This document shows positions 31,559 to 43,524 of a stretch of DNA of 64,000 nucleotides, in pieces. Numbering within the stretch: position 1 is the first letter of the stretch; each line of letters begins with the position of its first letter. Made by a program: the position numbers and the translations under genes. The notes under the pieces were generated by a model. That model was not told where the DNA came from and did not search any database. It was given only the letters and a program-made list of their open reading frames with translations. The stretch comes from Oscillospiraceae bacterium (GTDB lineage: Bacteria; Bacillota; Clostridia; Oscillospirales; CAG-382): contig SVSD01000004.1 in NCBI GenBank assembly GCA_015064485.1, forward strand, positions 1 to 64,000, given 5' to 3'.

Positions 31559-32989
31559 ATGGGAGGATTTTTTGGAATCACATCAAAGCAGGAATGTCTT
31601 GCAGATGTGTTTTTCGGCGTGGACTATCATTCCCACCTCGGCACACGCAGAGGCGGACTTGCGGCCTACGATAAAAAAATCGGTCTTCAAAGAAAGATCC
31701 ATAACATCGAGAACTCTCCGTTCCGTACAAAATTCGAGCATATCTTCGAGGAAATGAAAGGTACTTCCGCCATCGGCTGTATCAGCGATTCTGATCCCCA
31801 ACCGATGCTCATCCGTTCCCATCTCGGAACATTTGCTATCTGTATCGTCGGAGCGATCACAAATTCGGAAAAGCTTATCGACACATATCTTTCCGCATCT
31901 TTCGGTCATTTTGATGCGATGACAGGCGGAGCTGTAAATTCAACAGAGCTTACAGCCGCTCTTATCACACAAAAAACCGATTTTATGGAAGGAATCAAAT
32001 TTGTTCAGGAATCTATCGAAGGAAGCATTTCGCTTCTCATTCTGAAACAAGACGGAAGTATTATAGCCGCCCGCGACAAATACGGAAGAACTCCGGTTCT
32101 TATAGGAAAAAACGATGACGGATTTTGCGTTTCATTTGAATCGTTTGCTTATAAGAAACTCGGTTATGATGATTTTAAAGAGCTCGGTCCCGGCGAAATA
32201 GTCGAACTTACACCGGAAAGTATAACTCAGCTTGCACAGCCCGGAGAGGATATGCGAATATGTGCATTTCTTTGGTCATATTACGGATATCCCAATTCGA
32301 ATTACGAAGGCAGAAATGTTGAGTGTATGCGATACAAAAACGGTGCCATTATGGCTGAAGCCGATATGGCAAACAATATGACCGACGGTATTGATTATAT
32401 ATGCGGTGTTCCCGATTCAGGTACACCTCACGCCATCGGTTATTCGGGTAAAAGCGGAATTCCTTTTGCAAGACCGTTTATAAAATATACACCCACATGG
32501 CCCAGAAGCTTTATGCCAAAAAACCAGCTCGACAGAAATAAAGTCGCAAAGATGAAGCAGATTCCCGTACACGAACTTATACAGGACAAAAAGCTCCTTT
32601 TTGTTGATGACTCGATAGTTCGTGGAACTCAGCTTCAGGAAACGGTTGAATTTCTTTATAACAACGGTGCAAAGGAAGTACATATGCGTTCAGCTTGTCC
32701 TCCTATTATGCACAATTGCAAGTATCTGAATTTCTCAAACAGCAAAAGTGAAAAGGAACTTATTGCCCGCAGAATCATACTCGAACTTGAAGGTGAAGAG
32801 GGCGAAAAGTATATGGACGAATATATCGATCCCACAACCGAGCGCGGAAAAGCTTTGAGAAAGGCTTTGTGCGAAAAGTTCAATTTTGATTCTGTAGAGT
32901 ATCAATCGCTCGACGGTCTTATTGAAGCTATCGGGCTTCCGAAATGCAAGCTTTGCACATATTGCTGGAACGGCAAGGAATCAAACTGA
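31559..32989 (+). CDS. purF: Amidophosphoribosyltransferase
   Basis: 476 aa; Gln amidotransferase and PRPP-binding LLFVDDSIVRGTQ motifs. Confidence 0.95.
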   Translation: MGGFFGITSKQECLADVFFGVDYHSHLGTRRGGLAAYDKKIGLQRKIHNIENSPFRTKFEHIFEEMKGTSAIGCISDSDPQPMLIRSHLGTFAICIVGAITNSEKLIDTYLSASFGHFDAMTGGAVNSTELTAALITQKTDFMEGIKFVQESIEGSISLLILKQDGSIIAARDKYGRTPVLIGKNDDGFCVSFESFAYKKLGYDDFKELGPGEIVELTPESITQLAQPGEDMRICAFLWSYYGYPNSNYEGRNVECMRYKNGAIMAEADMANNMTDGIDYICGVPDSGTPHAIGYSGKSGIPFARPFIKYTPTWPRSFMPKNQLDRNKVAKMKQIPVHELIQDKKLLFVDDSIVRGTQLQETVEFLYNNGAKEVHMRSACPPIMHNCKYLNFSNSKSEKELIARRIILELEGEEGEKYMDEYIDPTTERGKALRKALCEKFNFDSVEYQSLDGLIEAIGLPKCKLCTYCWNGKESN

Positions 32990-33095
32990 TCTAAACATCG
33001 CAAAGAGGGACTCTGTCCTTCTTTTGTGGGTTTTATAAGAATTTTTTTCAAACCCGATTTCTATCGGAATAAGAGTATTGAAAGGAAAAATTATT

Positions 33096-34139
33096 ATGCA
33101 TAACAATTCTAAATCCGACAGCTACGCAGCAGCGGGCGTTGATATTACAGCAGGCTACCGTGCGGTAGAACTTATGAAGCAGCATATCGCAAGAACAACA
33201 ACTTCCGCTTGCATTTCCGGCATCGGAGGTTTCGGCGGTCTCTTCGAACTTGATCTTAAAGGCATCGAAAATCCTGTTCTTGTAAGCGGCACAGACGGCG
33301 TTGGCACAAAGCTCAAGCTCGCTTTCCTTATGGACAAGCACGATACTGTTGGTATCGACTGTGTTGCTATGTGTGTAAACGATATCATCTGCGCAGGTGC
33401 AAGACCCCTCTTTTTCCTTGACTACATCGCTTGCGGCAAGAATGTCCCTGAAAAGATAGCTGCTATCGTATCGGGCGTTGCAGAGGGCTGTGTTCAGTCG
33501 GGCGCTTCTCTTATCGGCGGCGAAACTGCGGAAATGCCCGGTTTCTATCCTGTTGACGAATACGACCTTGCAGGTTTTTCTGTAGGTGTTGTTGATAAAT
33601 CAAAGATTCTTGATAACTCCAAAATCACAGCGGGAGATGTTATCATAGCACTTCCTTCGAGCGGTGTTCATTCAAACGGCTTTTCTCTTGTAAGAAAGGT
33701 TTTTGATGTTGAAAATGCAGATATCAAAAAGCCTGTTGCAGAACTTGGCGGCAAATCTGTGGGCGAAACACTTCTCACACCCACAAAGATATATGTAAAG
33801 CCTATGCTTGCACTCTTTGATGAAATCACAGTTAAGGGTGTTTCCCACATCACAGGCGGAGGATTCTTTGAAAATATTCCCAGAAGCCTTCCCGCAGGAT
33901 TCGGTGCAAACATCTGCAAGAACGACATCAAAGTTCTCCCCATCTTCGACCTTATTGCAAAAGCCGGAAATGTTCCCGAGCGCGATATGTTCAACACATA
34001 CAATATGGGCGTTGGTATGAGCATCACAGTTGACAAGAATGATGCAGACAAAGCTCTTGAAATACTCAAAGCAAACGGAGAAGACGCTTATATCGTCGGC
34101 GAAGTTATAAAATCCGACGATGCTTGTATCATCAAGTAA
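33096..34139 (+). CDS. purM: Phosphoribosylformylglycinamidine cyclo-ligase
   Basis: [47 protein letters not shown] 33096 after aaagga. Confidence 0.96.
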   Translation: MHNNSKSDSYAAAGVDITAGYRAVELMKQHIARTTTSACISGIGGFGGLFELDLKGIENPVLVSGTDGVGTKLKLAFLMDKHDTVGIDCVAMCVNDIICAGARPLFFLDYIACGKNVPEKIAAIVSGVAEGCVQSGASLIGGETAEMPGFYPVDEYDLAGFSVGVVDKSKILDNSKITAGDVIIALPSSGVHSNGFSLVRKVFDVENADIKKPVAELGGKSVGETLLTPTKIYVKPMLALFDEITVKGVSHITGGGFFENIPRSLPAGFGANICKNDIKVLPIFDLIAKAGNVPERDMFNTYNMGVGMSITVDKNDADKALEILKANGEDAYIVGEVIKSDDACIIK

Positions 34140-34156
34140 TAAGGGCGGTGTTTTCA

Positions 34157-34762
34157 TTGAAAACAGCAAATATAGCTGTCCTTGTGTCGGGCGGCGGAAC
34201 AAACCTTCAGGCACTTATTGATGCACAAAATGACGGCATCATTAAAAGCGGAAAAATAAATCTTGTCATATCCTCAAATCCTTCAGCCTTTGCACTTGAA
34301 AGAGCGAAAAATGCAGGTATAGATACTTTTGTTGTATCAAAGAAAGAATGTGCAACGAAAGAAGAATTTGAAGAAAAAATAATAACCGCTCTTGAAAACG
34401 CTAAAACCGATATAATTGTCCTTGCAGGCTTTATGTGTATTTTGAGCGAAAATTTTACAAAAAAATACGCAGACAGAATAATAAATGTTCACCCTTCCCT
34501 TATTCCCTCTTTCTGCGGAGAAGGTTTTTACGGACTCCGTGTACATGAAGCAGCGCTTTCTTACGGAGTTAAAGTAACGGGTGCAACAGTACATTTTGTA
34601 AATGAAATTCCCGACGGCGGAAAGATCATTTTACAAAAAGCTGTGGAAATCAAAGACGGCGATACAGCCGAAATTTTACAGAAGCGGGTTATGGAAGAAG
34701 CGGAATGGAAGATTCTTCCCGCCGCCTGTGAAAAGGTCTGCAGCGAAATTATAAACAAATAA
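34157..34762 (+). CDS. purN: Phosphoribosylglycinamide formyltransferase
   Basis: IAVLVSGGGTNLQALIDA, INVHPSLIPSFCG, GATVHFVNE; likely TTG start after gggcggtg. Confidence 0.93.
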   Translation: MKTANIAVLVSGGGTNLQALIDAQNDGIIKSGKINLVISSNPSAFALERAKNAGIDTFVVSKKECATKEEFEEKIITALENAKTDIIVLAGFMCILSENFTKKYADRIINVHPSLIPSFCGEGFYGLRVHEAALSYGVKVTGATVHFVNEIPDGGKIILQKAVEIKDGDTAEILQKRVMEEAEWKILPAACEKVCSEIINK

Positions 34763-34774
34763 CGGAGGATCATT

Positions 34775-35491
34775 ATGGCTTTATACGATATTAAGGAATT
34801 GCTCTCAAACAATACTTACCCCGGCAGAGGAATTGTAATCGGCACATCTGCCGACGGTAAAAAGGCAATGATCGCATATTTCATTATGGGAAGAAGCGAA
34901 AACAGCCGCAACCGTATTTTCGAAAGCTTTGAAGGCGGTATGAGAACAAAGGCTTTTGATGAATCAAAGCTTTCCGACCCCAGCCTTATAATCTATAACC
35001 CTTACCTTGAGCTTGCCGGTTGCGATATAATCACAAACGGCGATCAGACAAATACGATCTACGATCATATGCTTGAAGGCAAAAGCTTCGAGGAAGCACT
35101 TTTTACCCGCGAATTCGAGCCCGACGCTCCCAATTATACCCCCAGAATTTCCGGTATCGCTTATTATGACACCGAAAACAAGACTTTCGAATATGAACTT
35201 TCGATTTTAAAGAGTGCAAACGGCGATCCTTCTGTTTGCAACAGATTCTTCTATAATTATGAAAAGAGAAACGGAATCGGGCATTTCATCCATACATATA
35301 AATGCGACGGAGATCCCATCCCCTCATTCTACGGAGAACCCGAGGAAGTAAGTCTTCCCGATTCCGCAAAGGAACTTGCAGACATCGTATGGGCAAATCT
35401 TAACGAAGATAATAAAGTTTCTCTTTTTGTAAGAACAGTTGACCTTACAACAGGCGAAGCTGAAAACATCATAATCAACAAGAATAAATAA
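34775..35491 (+). CDS. purO: IMP cyclohydrolase, PurO-type (IMP_cyclohyd family)
   Basis: 238 aa; YPGRGIVIGTSADGKKAMIAYFIMGRSENSRNRIF; operon context next to AICAR transformylase. Confidence 0.85.
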   Translation: MALYDIKELLSNNTYPGRGIVIGTSADGKKAMIAYFIMGRSENSRNRIFESFEGGMRTKAFDESKLSDPSLIIYNPYLELAGCDIITNGDQTNTIYDHMLEGKSFEEALFTREFEPDAPNYTPRISGIAYYDTENKTFEYELSILKSANGDPSVCNRFFYNYEKRNGIGHFIHTYKCDGDPIPSFYGEPEEVSLPDSAKELADIVWANLNEDNKVSLFVRTVDLTTGEAENIIINKNK

Positions 35492-35505
35492 AGAGGTACA
35501 GAATA

Positions 35506-36690
35506 ATGAAAGAATTTGAACTCAAATACGGCTGTAACCCCAATCAGAAGCCTTCTAAAATATATATGGCTGACGGAAGCGAGCTTCCCATCGAAATTCT
35601 CAACGGAAGACCCGGCTATATAAACTTCCTTGATGCTTTCAATTCATATCAGCTTGTTGCTGAACTCAAAAAAGCCTTTGGAATTCCTGCCGCTGCATCC
35701 TTTAAGCATGTTTCTCCCGCCGGTGCGGCAATCGGACTTCCCCTTTCCGAAAGCCTTAAAAAAGCTGTCTTTGCCGACGACATCGAAGGTCTTGACGAAT
35801 CACCCCTTGCATGTGCTTATGCAAGAGCAAGAGGAACAGACAGAATGTGCTCTTTTGGTGACTGGGTTGCTCTTTCCGATATCTGCGACAAGACAACCGC
35901 TCTTCTTTTGAAGCGAGAAGTTTCCGACGGTGTTATCGCTCCCGGTTACACAGACGAGGCTCTTGAAATATTAAAAGGAAAGAAAAAAGGCGGTTATAAT
36001 ATCGTAAAGATCGATCCTTGTTATATACCCGCTTCGCAGGAAACAAAACAGGTTTACGGTATCACATTTGAACAAGGCAGAAACAATTTTGAAATCAACA
36101 AAGAACTTCTTTCAAATATAGTAACCGCAAACAAGGAAATTCCGGAGGAAGCAATCCGCGACCTTATAATTTCTCTTATCACACTCAAATATACTCAGTC
36201 AAACTCTGTTTGCTACGCATACGACGGTCAGGCAATCGGCGTCGGTGCAGGTCAGCAATCCAGAATCCACTGTACAAGACTTGCAGGAACAAAGGCTGAT
36301 ACATGGCTTCTCCGCCAGCACGAAAAAGTGCTTTCCCTTCCTTTCCTTCCCTCTCTCGGCAGAGCTGACAGAGATAATGTTATCGACGGCTACATCAACA
36401 AAAACGAAGAAGATGTGTGTGCAGAAGGCATCTGGCAGAAGTATTTCACAGAAAAGCCCGAAAAACTCACAGACGAAGAAGCAAAGAAGTATCTTTCTTC
36501 CTTTAAAAATGTATCCCTCGGTTCTGATGCTTTCTTCCCCTTCGGCGACAATGTTGAAAGAGCTCATATGAGCGGTGTCGGATATATCGCACAGCCCGGA
36601 GGCTCGATAAGAGACGATCTTGTAATCGAAGCTTGTGATAAATACGGAATTGCAATGGCATTTACCGGTATGCGTTTGTTCCACCACTGA
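35506..36690 (+). CDS. purH: AICAR formyltransferase, standalone (PurH C-terminal domain-like)
   Basis: 394 aa; ELKYGCNPNQKPS, ASFKHVSPAGAAIG, QSNSVCYAYDGQAIGVGAGQQSRIHCTRLAG; lacks the N-terminal MGS-like cyclohydrolase domain. Confidence 0.92.
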   Translation: MKEFELKYGCNPNQKPSKIYMADGSELPIEILNGRPGYINFLDAFNSYQLVAELKKAFGIPAAASFKHVSPAGAAIGLPLSESLKKAVFADDIEGLDESPLACAYARARGTDRMCSFGDWVALSDICDKTTALLLKREVSDGVIAPGYTDEALEILKGKKKGGYNIVKIDPCYIPASQETKQVYGITFEQGRNNFEINKELLSNIVTANKEIPEEAIRDLIISLITLKYTQSNSVCYAYDGQAIGVGAGQQSRIHCTRLAGTKADTWLLRQHEKVLSLPFLPSLGRADRDNVIDGYINKNEEDVCAEGIWQKYFTEKPEKLTDEEAKKYLSSFKNVSLGSDAFFPFGDNVERAHMSGVGYIAQPGGSIRDDLVIEACDKYGIAMAFTGMRLFHH

Positions 36691-36710
36691 AAAAACAAGG
36701 AGACCACCGA

Positions 36711-37991
36711 ATGAAAATAATGGTAGTCGGCGGTGGCGGCCGTGAACACGCCATAATTAAATCCCTTAAGAAAAATAAAGATGTCGAAGAAATCTTTGCT
36801 CTTCCCGGAAACGGCGGTATTGCAAAAGACGCAACTTGTGTTAATATCGGTGCTAAGGATATCGAAGGCATCGCAAGATTCGCAAAAGAAAACAATATTG
36901 ATTTTGCGGTCGTAGCACCCGATGATCCGCTTGTACTCGGAGCAGTAGACGAGCTCAAAAAGCTCGGCATCCCCTGTTTCGGTCCCGAAAAGAAAGCTGC
37001 AATCATCGAAGGCAGTAAGGTTTTCTCTAAAAACCTTATGAAGAAATACGGTATTCCCACAGCTCAGTACGAAGTGTTTGACAATGCCGCAGACGCTTTA
37101 AAATACCTTGAAACAGCTCCGATTCCCACAGTTATCAAAGCTGACGGACTTGCACTCGGCAAGGGTGTTATAATTGCTATGACACGCGAAGAAGCATATG
37201 ATGCTGTTCATTCTATGATGGAAGACAAGGTGTTCGGCGACAGCGGTAACAATATCGTTATCGAAGAATTCCTCGAAGGCCCCGAAGTTTCCGTCCTTTC
37301 TTTCACAGACGGAAAGACCGTCGTTCCTATGATCTCTTCTATGGACCACAAGCGGGCTTGTGATAACGACGAGGGTCTCAATACGGGCGGTATGGGAACA
37401 ATTGCTCCCAACCCCTATTACACAAAAGAAATCGCCGAAGAATGTATGGAAAAGATTTTCCTTCCTACAATTGATGCGATGAATAAAGAAGGAAGAACCT
37501 TCTCGGGATGCCTATATTTCGGTCTTATGCTGACAAAGGCAGGTCCCAAGGTTATCGAATACAACTGCCGTTTCGGAGATCCCGAAACTCAGGTCGTACT
37601 CCCTCTTCTCGAAAGCGATCTTTTTACAGTTATGAAGGCAGTATCAGAAGAAAAGCTTGCTGAAACCGAAGTTAAGTTTTCTGAAGGTGCGGCTTGCTGC
37701 GTAGTTATGGCATCAAACGGATACCCCGCAAAATACGAAACAGGCTTTGAAATAACTTTACCCGAAAAGTACGAAGAACACGAAGAAGTTTATGTTGCAG
37801 GTGCAAAGCTTTGCGACGGAAAGCTTCTTACCGCAGGCGGCCGAGTGCTTGGTGCGGTTGCAAAATCGGATGATCTTAAAACCGCTATCAAAAAGGCTTA
37901 CGCTCTTACGGAAAAAATAAATTATGCAAATGCATATTGCAGAAAAGATATCGGCAAGAAAGCCCTTGCCGTTTACAACAAGGAGAACTGA
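36711..37991 (+). CDS. purD: Phosphoribosylamine-glycine ligase
   Basis: 426 aa; KIMVVGGGGREHAI, ATP-grasp motifs. Confidence 0.97.
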   Translation: MKIMVVGGGGREHAIIKSLKKNKDVEEIFALPGNGGIAKDATCVNIGAKDIEGIARFAKENNIDFAVVAPDDPLVLGAVDELKKLGIPCFGPEKKAAIIEGSKVFSKNLMKKYGIPTAQYEVFDNAADALKYLETAPIPTVIKADGLALGKGVIIAMTREEAYDAVHSMMEDKVFGDSGNNIVIEEFLEGPEVSVLSFTDGKTVVPMISSMDHKRACDNDEGLNTGGMGTIAPNPYYTKEIAEECMEKIFLPTIDAMNKEGRTFSGCLYFGLMLTKAGPKVIEYNCRFGDPETQVVLPLLESDLFTVMKAVSEEKLAETEVKFSEGAACCVVMASNGYPAKYETGFEITLPEKYEEHEEVYVAGAKLCDGKLLTAGGRVLGAVAKSDDLKTAIKKAYALTEKINYANAYCRKDIGKKALAVYNKEN

Positions 37992-37993
37992 AA

Positions 37994-40900
37994 ATGGTTT
38001 ACAGAGTATATGTTGAAAAGAAGCCTCAGCTTGCAAACGATGCAAAATCGCTTCTTTCGGATATCAGACTTCTTCTCGGTATCGAAAATCTCAAAAACCT
38101 TCGCCTTATCAACAGATATGATGTTGAAAATATCGACGAAGAACTTTTTGACTACGCCGTAAAGACTGTTTTTTCCGAGCCTCAGCTCGACAACACATCG
38201 GCAAATCTTAAAATTTCCGACGGAGAGAAAGTTTTTGCTGTCGAATACCTGCCCGGTCAGTTTGACCAGAGAGCCGACTCTGCGGCTCAGTGTATTCAGA
38301 TTATTTCCTGCAAGGAAAGACCGACAGTAAGAAGTGCAAAGGTTTACATTCTTGAAGGAGATCTTTCTGATGAAGAAATTTTGAAAATCAAGAAATATGT
38401 TATAAACCCGGTTGAAAGCCGCGAAGCTTCTCTTGAAGAATACAAAACATTAAAAGCTGACTATGCTCTTCCCGAAACCGTTGAAGTTTTGAACGGTTTT
38501 GTTGAAATGGACGAAGCGGCGCTTGACGAATTTCTGAAGTCAAGAGGTCTTGCTATGGATCTTGACGACCTTAAATTCTGTCAGTCGTATTTCCGCTCGG
38601 AAAAGAGAGACCCCACTATCACCGAAATCAAGATGATAGATACATACTGGTCTGACCATTGCCGTCATACAACTTTCCTCACAACTATCGACAGTGTGGA
38701 ATTTGAAGACGAACTTTTGAAATCAGCATACGAAAGATATGTCAATACAAGAAAAGAACTCGGCAGAACAAAGCCCATAAATCTTATGGATATTGCAACT
38801 CTTGCCGTTCGTCATCTTAAAAAAGCAGGTCTTCTTGATAAACTTGACGAGTCGGAAGAAATCAATGCTTGTACAGTTAAGATGAAGGTCGAGATCGACG
38901 GTGTTGACGAAGACTGGCTCCTTCTTTTCAAGAACGAAACTCACAATCACCCAACTGAGATCGAGCCCTTCGGCGGTGCTGCTACCTGTATCGGCGGTGC
39001 TATACGAGATCCTCTTTCCGGCCGTGCATATGTTTATTCCGCAATGCGTGTAACAGGTGCGGCTGACCCGTTAAAGCCTGTTTCCGAAACAATCCCCGGA
39101 AAGCTTCCCCAAAGAAAGATCGTTACAACAGCAGCGGCAGGTTATTCATCCTACGGTAACCAGATCGGTCTTGCAACAGGCCTTGTTGACGAAATATACC
39201 ACGAAGGATATGCGGCAAAGCGTCTTGAAATAGGCGCAGTCGTAGCTGCGGCTCCGGCTAAAAATGTTCGCCGTGAAAGACCCGAACCCGGAGATATAAT
39301 TATCCTTCTCGGAGGAAGAACAGGAAGAGACGGTTGCGGCGGTGCGACAGGTTCTTCCAAATCTCACAGCGTATCTTCTCTTGAATCCTGCGGTGCAGAA
39401 GTACAGAAAGGTAATGCTCCTGAGGAGAGAAAGCTTCAAAGACTTTTCAGAAATGAAAAGGCTTCCCGTCTTATCAAGCGTTGTAATGACTTTGGTGCAG
39501 GCGGCGTATCTGTTGCGATCGGTGAGCTTGCCGACGGTCTTAAGGTTGACCTTAATGCAGTTCCCAAGAAATATGACGGCCTTGACGGTACTGAACTTGC
39601 AATAAGCGAATCCCAGGAAAGAATGGCTGTTGTTGTTGAAAAGGACGATGTTGAAACATTTAAAGCTCTTGCAGACAAAGAAAATCTTGAAGCTACAGTT
39701 GTATCGGAAGTTACAGAAGAAGCCCGTCTTGTTATGCATTGGAACGGCACTGTAATCGTTGATATCAGCCGTGAATTCTTAAATTCAAACGGCGCTGAAA
39801 AGCATATTAATATAGCTCCCGCAAAACCCGAGTGTTACGAAAAGAAAGTTGACGGTAGCTTTACGAAAAACTATCTTGAACTTGCCTCCGACCTTAACAT
39901 CTGCTCAAAGAGAGGTCTTTCCGAGCGTTTTGACTCCACAATCGGTGCAGGAACTGTTCTTGCTCCCTTCGGCGGCAAGAATCAGCTCACACCTTCTCAG
40001 GTTATGGCAAACAAGATATCTGTTGAAGACAGAGATGCTAAAGACTGTTCTGTTATGGCATACGGCTTCAACCCCTTCATTTCCGAAAAGAGCCCCTATC
40101 ACGGAGCCTATCTTGCAGTAGTCGAATCCGTATCGAAGCTTATTGCGTCGGGTATGGATTTTGAAGATGTATATCTTACATTCCAGGAATATTTTGAAAA
40201 GCCCTTAAAGGACGGCAAACGCTGGGGCAAACCCTTGGCGGCACTTCTCGGTGCATTCTCGGCACAGATGGATTTCGGTATCGGTTCCATCGGCGGTAAA
40301 GATTCTATGAGCGGAAGCTTTGAAAAGCTTGATGTTCCTCCTACACTTGTTTCTTTTGCAGTTACAACAGGCAAAATCGCCCGCGTTATTTCAAACGATT
40401 TCAAGGCAGCAGGACATAAAGTTGTTCTTATCGCCCCCGAATATACAAAAGACAATCTTCCCTGTCCGGAATCCCAGAAGAAAGTTTATGAAACCGTTGC
40501 TTCTCTTATTAAGGAAGGCAAAGCCGTTTCCGCATATACTCCCACAATCGGCGGTATTGCTGAGGGCGTTATGAAGATGTGCTTCGGTAATGATATCGGC
40601 TTTAAGTATGCTGACATTTCCGTTTCTGACATTTTCGCATATAATTACGGTGCATTCATTCTCGAACTTTCCGGCGATTTCGATATTGAAAATGCAAAAC
40701 TTATCGGTTACACAACCGATGACAATATGATTTCTTTTGCAGACGAAAAGATTGAGCTTTCAAAGCTTCTTACAGCTTACGAAGACAAGCTCGAACCTAT
40801 CTTCTCCTGCAATATTCCTTATGACGAAGCACCCATTGAAAAGCTTGATTATAAAGCACGCGAACGAGTTTCCGCAACAGTTAAATGTGCAAAGCCCAAA

Positions 40901-41689
40901 GTTCTTATTCCCGTATTCCCCGGTACAAACTGCGAATACGATACAGCAAAGGCTCTCGCATTTGCCGGTGCAGAACCCGAGATCTTCGTTATCCGCAACC
41001 TTACCTCTGAGGCAATTTCCGCATCTGTTGCAGAATTTGCAAAGAAAACAGCCGATTCTCAGATGATATTCATCCCCGGCGGTTTCTCCGGCGGTGACGA
41101 ACCGGACGGTTCGGGTAAGTTTATTACAGCATTCTTCCGCAACGCAGAAATCAAAGATGCTGTACACGATATGCTTGATAACCGAGGCGGACTTATGTGC
41201 GGTATCTGTAACGGATTCCAGGCTCTTATAAAGCTCGGTCTTGTTCCTTACGGAAAGATTATTGATACCGACGAAAACTGCCCCACACTTACTTATAACA
41301 TCATCGGACGCCATCAGTCGAGAATTGTAAGAACAAGAATTGCTTCTAACAAATCTCCCTGGCTTGCAGAAACTTCAGTCGGCGACATTTACTCTGTTCC
41401 GATCTCTCACGGTGAAGGCAGATTTATTGCTGATGAAGCTCTTATCAGGAAGCTTGCCGCCAACGGACAGATCGCAACACAGTATGTCGATATGAACGGT
41501 GAACCTACTGCCGACATCCGTTGCAATCCCAACGGCTCTGACTTTGCTATTGAAGGTATAACCTCTCCCGACGGAAGAGTGTTTGGCAAGATGGGTCATT
41601 CCGAGCGTGTCGGATGCGGCCTTTACAAGAATGTTCCCGGCAATTATGATATCGGTATGTTCCGTTCCGCTGTAAAATTCTTTAAATAA
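37994..41689 (+). CDS. purL: Phosphoribosylformylglycinamidine synthase, large single-chain form
   Basis: 1231 aa from ATG 37994; [34 protein letters not shown]-terminal GATase [11 protein letters not shown]...GICNGFQAL. Confidence 0.95.
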   Translation: MVYRVYVEKKPQLANDAKSLLSDIRLLLGIENLKNLRLINRYDVENIDEELFDYAVKTVFSEPQLDNTSANLKISDGEKVFAVEYLPGQFDQRADSAAQCIQIISCKERPTVRSAKVYILEGDLSDEEILKIKKYVINPVESREASLEEYKTLKADYALPETVEVLNGFVEMDEAALDEFLKSRGLAMDLDDLKFCQSYFRSEKRDPTITEIKMIDTYWSDHCRHTTFLTTIDSVEFEDELLKSAYERYVNTRKELGRTKPINLMDIATLAVRHLKKAGLLDKLDESEEINACTVKMKVEIDGVDEDWLLLFKNETHNHPTEIEPFGGAATCIGGAIRDPLSGRAYVYSAMRVTGAADPLKPVSETIPGKLPQRKIVTTAAAGYSSYGNQIGLATGLVDEIYHEGYAAKRLEIGAVVAAAPAKNVRRERPEPGDIIILLGGRTGRDGCGGATGSSKSHSVSSLESCGAEVQKGNAPEERKLQRLFRNEKASRLIKRCNDFGAGGVSVAIGELADGLKVDLNAVPKKYDGLDGTELAISESQERMAVVVEKDDVETFKALADKENLEATVVSEVTEEARLVMHWNGTVIVDISREFLNSNGAEKHINIAPAKPECYEKKVDGSFTKNYLELASDLNICSKRGLSERFDSTIGAGTVLAPFGGKNQLTPSQVMANKISVEDRDAKDCSVMAYGFNPFISEKSPYHGAYLAVVESVSKLIASGMDFEDVYLTFQEYFEKPLKDGKRWGKPLAALLGAFSAQMDFGIGSIGGKDSMSGSFEKLDVPPTLVSFAVTTGKIARVISNDFKAAGHKVVLIAPEYTKDNLPCPESQKKVYETVASLIKEGKAVSAYTPTIGGIAEGVMKMCFGNDIGFKYADISVSDIFAYNYGAFILELSGDFDIENAKLIGYTTDDNMISFADEKIELSKLLTAYEDKLEPIFSCNIPYDEAPIEKLDYKARERVSATVKCAKPKVLIPVFPGTNCEYDTAKALAFAGAEPEIFVIRNLTSEAISASVAEFAKKTADSQMIFIPGGFSGGDEPDGSGKFITAFFRNAEIKDAVHDMLDNRGGLMCGICNGFQALIKLGLVPYGKIIDTDENCPTLTYNIIGRHQSRIVRTRIASNKSPWLAETSVGDIYSVPISHGEGRFIADEALIRKLAANGQIATQYVDMNGEPTADIRCNPNGSDFAIEGITSPDGRVFGKMGHSERVGCGLYKNVPGNYDIGMFRSAVKFFK

Positions 41690-41702
41690 TAAGGAGTGCA
41701 CC

Positions 41703-43382
41703 ATGGCTTATTTGAGTGATATAGAAATTGCACAAAGTGTAGAAATGAAACCCATTTCCGAAATCGCAAAAAAAGCAGGAGTAGACGAAAAATACCTCGA
41801 ACACTACGGAAAATACAAGGCAAAGATCGATCTTTCACTTTTGAAGGATAAGGCTGATAAGCCCGACGGAAAGCTTGTTTTGGTTACTGCTATCACACCA
41901 ACTCCCGCAGGCGAAGGAAAGACAACTACAACAATCGGTCTTGCAGACGGTATGTCAAGACTCGGTAAAAATGTTACCGTTGCCCTTCGTGAACCCTCTC
42001 TTGGTCCTGTTTTCGGTATTAAGGGCGGTGCTGCCGGCGGCGGATATGCTCAGGTCGTCCCTATGGAAGATATCAATCTTCATTTCACAGGCGACTTCCA
42101 CGCAATAGGTGCTGCAAACAACCTTCTTGCGGCAATGCTTGATAATCACATCCAGCAAGGCAACCTTCTCGGAATCGATCCGAGAAAGATAACCTGGAAG
42201 CGTTGTGTCGATATGAACGACAGACAATTGAGAAATGTTATCGACGGTCTTGGCGGCAAGCCCAACGGTATGCCCCGTGAGGACGGATTTGATATAACTG
42301 TCGCATCCGAAATTATGGCTGTTTTGTGTCTTGCTTCCTCAATCACAGACCTCAAGGAAAGACTTTCCCGCATTATCGTCGGTTATACATACGACGACAA
42401 GCCCGTAACTTGTAAGGATATAAAGGCACAAGGTGCGATGACTGCTCTTTTGAAAGATGCGATCAAGCCAAACCTTGTTCAGACACTTGAAGGCACTCCT
42501 GCGTTTGTTCACGGCGGTCCTTTTGCAAATATTGCTCACGGATGCAATTCCGTAATCGCAACAAAAACCGCTCTTAAGATGGGTGATTATGCAATCACAG
42601 AAGCAGGCTTCGGTGCAGATCTCGGTGCTGAAAAGTTCCTTGATATAAAATGCCGTATGGCAGGTCTTACTCCGTCTGCTGTCGTTGTTGTTGCAACAGT
42701 CCGCGCCCTTAAGATGCACGGAGGTCTTGCAAAGACAGAACTTGCAGAAGAAAACCTTGAAGCACTTGAAAAAGGTATTCCCAATCTTCTCCGTCATGTT
42801 TCAAATATCAAGGATGTATATAAGCTTCCTTGTGTTGTAGCAGTAAACCGTTTCCCCACAGATACAGACAACGAAATTTCCTTCATAATTGAAAAATGCA
42901 AGGAACTCGGCGTTAATGTGGTTCTTTCCACAGTCTGGGCTGACGGCGGACGCGGCGGTGAAGAGCTTGCAAAAGAAGTTATCCGTCTTTGCGAAGAAGA
43001 AAAGGGCGATTTTACATACGCTTATGAACTTGACGGCACAATCGAAGAAAAGATCGAAGCAGTCGTTAAAAAGGTATACGGCGGCGACGGTATTTCTGTT
43101 CTTCCTGCCGCTAAAAAGCAGATTGCAACCCTTTCTTCTCTCGGTTTCGGAAACTGCCCCGTATGTATGGCAAAAACCCAGTATTCTTTCTCTGATGACC
43201 AGACAAAGCTGGGTGCTCCCGAAAACTTCACAGTTACAATCAAAAATGTTAAGATCTCGGCAGGTGCAGGATTTATCGTAGTCCTTACAGGCGATATTAT
43301 GACAATGCCCGGTCTTCCCAAGTCCCCTGCTGCAGAACGCATTGATGTGGATGAAAACGGAAAGATAACCGGTCTTTTCTGA
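41703..43382 (+). CDS. fhs: Formate-tetrahydrofolate ligase
   Basis: 559 aa; [38 protein letters not shown]. Confidence 0.97.
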   Translation: MAYLSDIEIAQSVEMKPISEIAKKAGVDEKYLEHYGKYKAKIDLSLLKDKADKPDGKLVLVTAITPTPAGEGKTTTTIGLADGMSRLGKNVTVALREPSLGPVFGIKGGAAGGGYAQVVPMEDINLHFTGDFHAIGAANNLLAAMLDNHIQQGNLLGIDPRKITWKRCVDMNDRQLRNVIDGLGGKPNGMPREDGFDITVASEIMAVLCLASSITDLKERLSRIIVGYTYDDKPVTCKDIKAQGAMTALLKDAIKPNLVQTLEGTPAFVHGGPFANIAHGCNSVIATKTALKMGDYAITEAGFGADLGAEKFLDIKCRMAGLTPSAVVVVATVRALKMHGGLAKTELAEENLEALEKGIPNLLRHVSNIKDVYKLPCVVAVNRFPTDTDNEISFIIEKCKELGVNVVLSTVWADGGRGGEELAKEVIRLCEEEKGDFTYAYELDGTIEEKIEAVVKKVYGGDGISVLPAAKKQIATLSSLGFGNCPVCMAKTQYSFSDDQTKLGAPENFTVTIKNVKISAGAGFIVVLTGDIMTMPGLPKSPAAERIDVDENGKITGLF

Positions 43383-43390
43383 TTAATACT

Positions 43391-43428
43391 AAAACAACCC
43401 GAATGAGTCATCTTTCGGGTTGTTTTCT
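43391..43428 (+). terminator. Rho-independent terminator after fhs
   Basis: aaaacaacccgaatgagtcatctttcgggttgtttt. Confidence 0.75.
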
Positions 43429-43480
43429 TTGTTCAACAATAAATATCCACCCGCTATGCGTGCGGGTTTCGTATTACAAA

Positions 43481-43513
43481 AAAAAGACGGATGAAAATTC
43501 ATCCGTCTTTTAA
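43481..43513 (-). terminator. Rho-independent terminator of the nhaC-like gene
   Basis: aaagacggatgaaaattcatccgtcttt, T-tract on minus strand. Confidence 0.75.
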
Positions 43514-43524
43514 ATTATACCAGC

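Noticed and set aside
43441-43480. Hairpin cccgctatgcgtgcggg between fhs and the nhaC-like gene
   Set aside because: Small hairpin in a convergent intergenic region between two ordinary terminators. No further support for a function.
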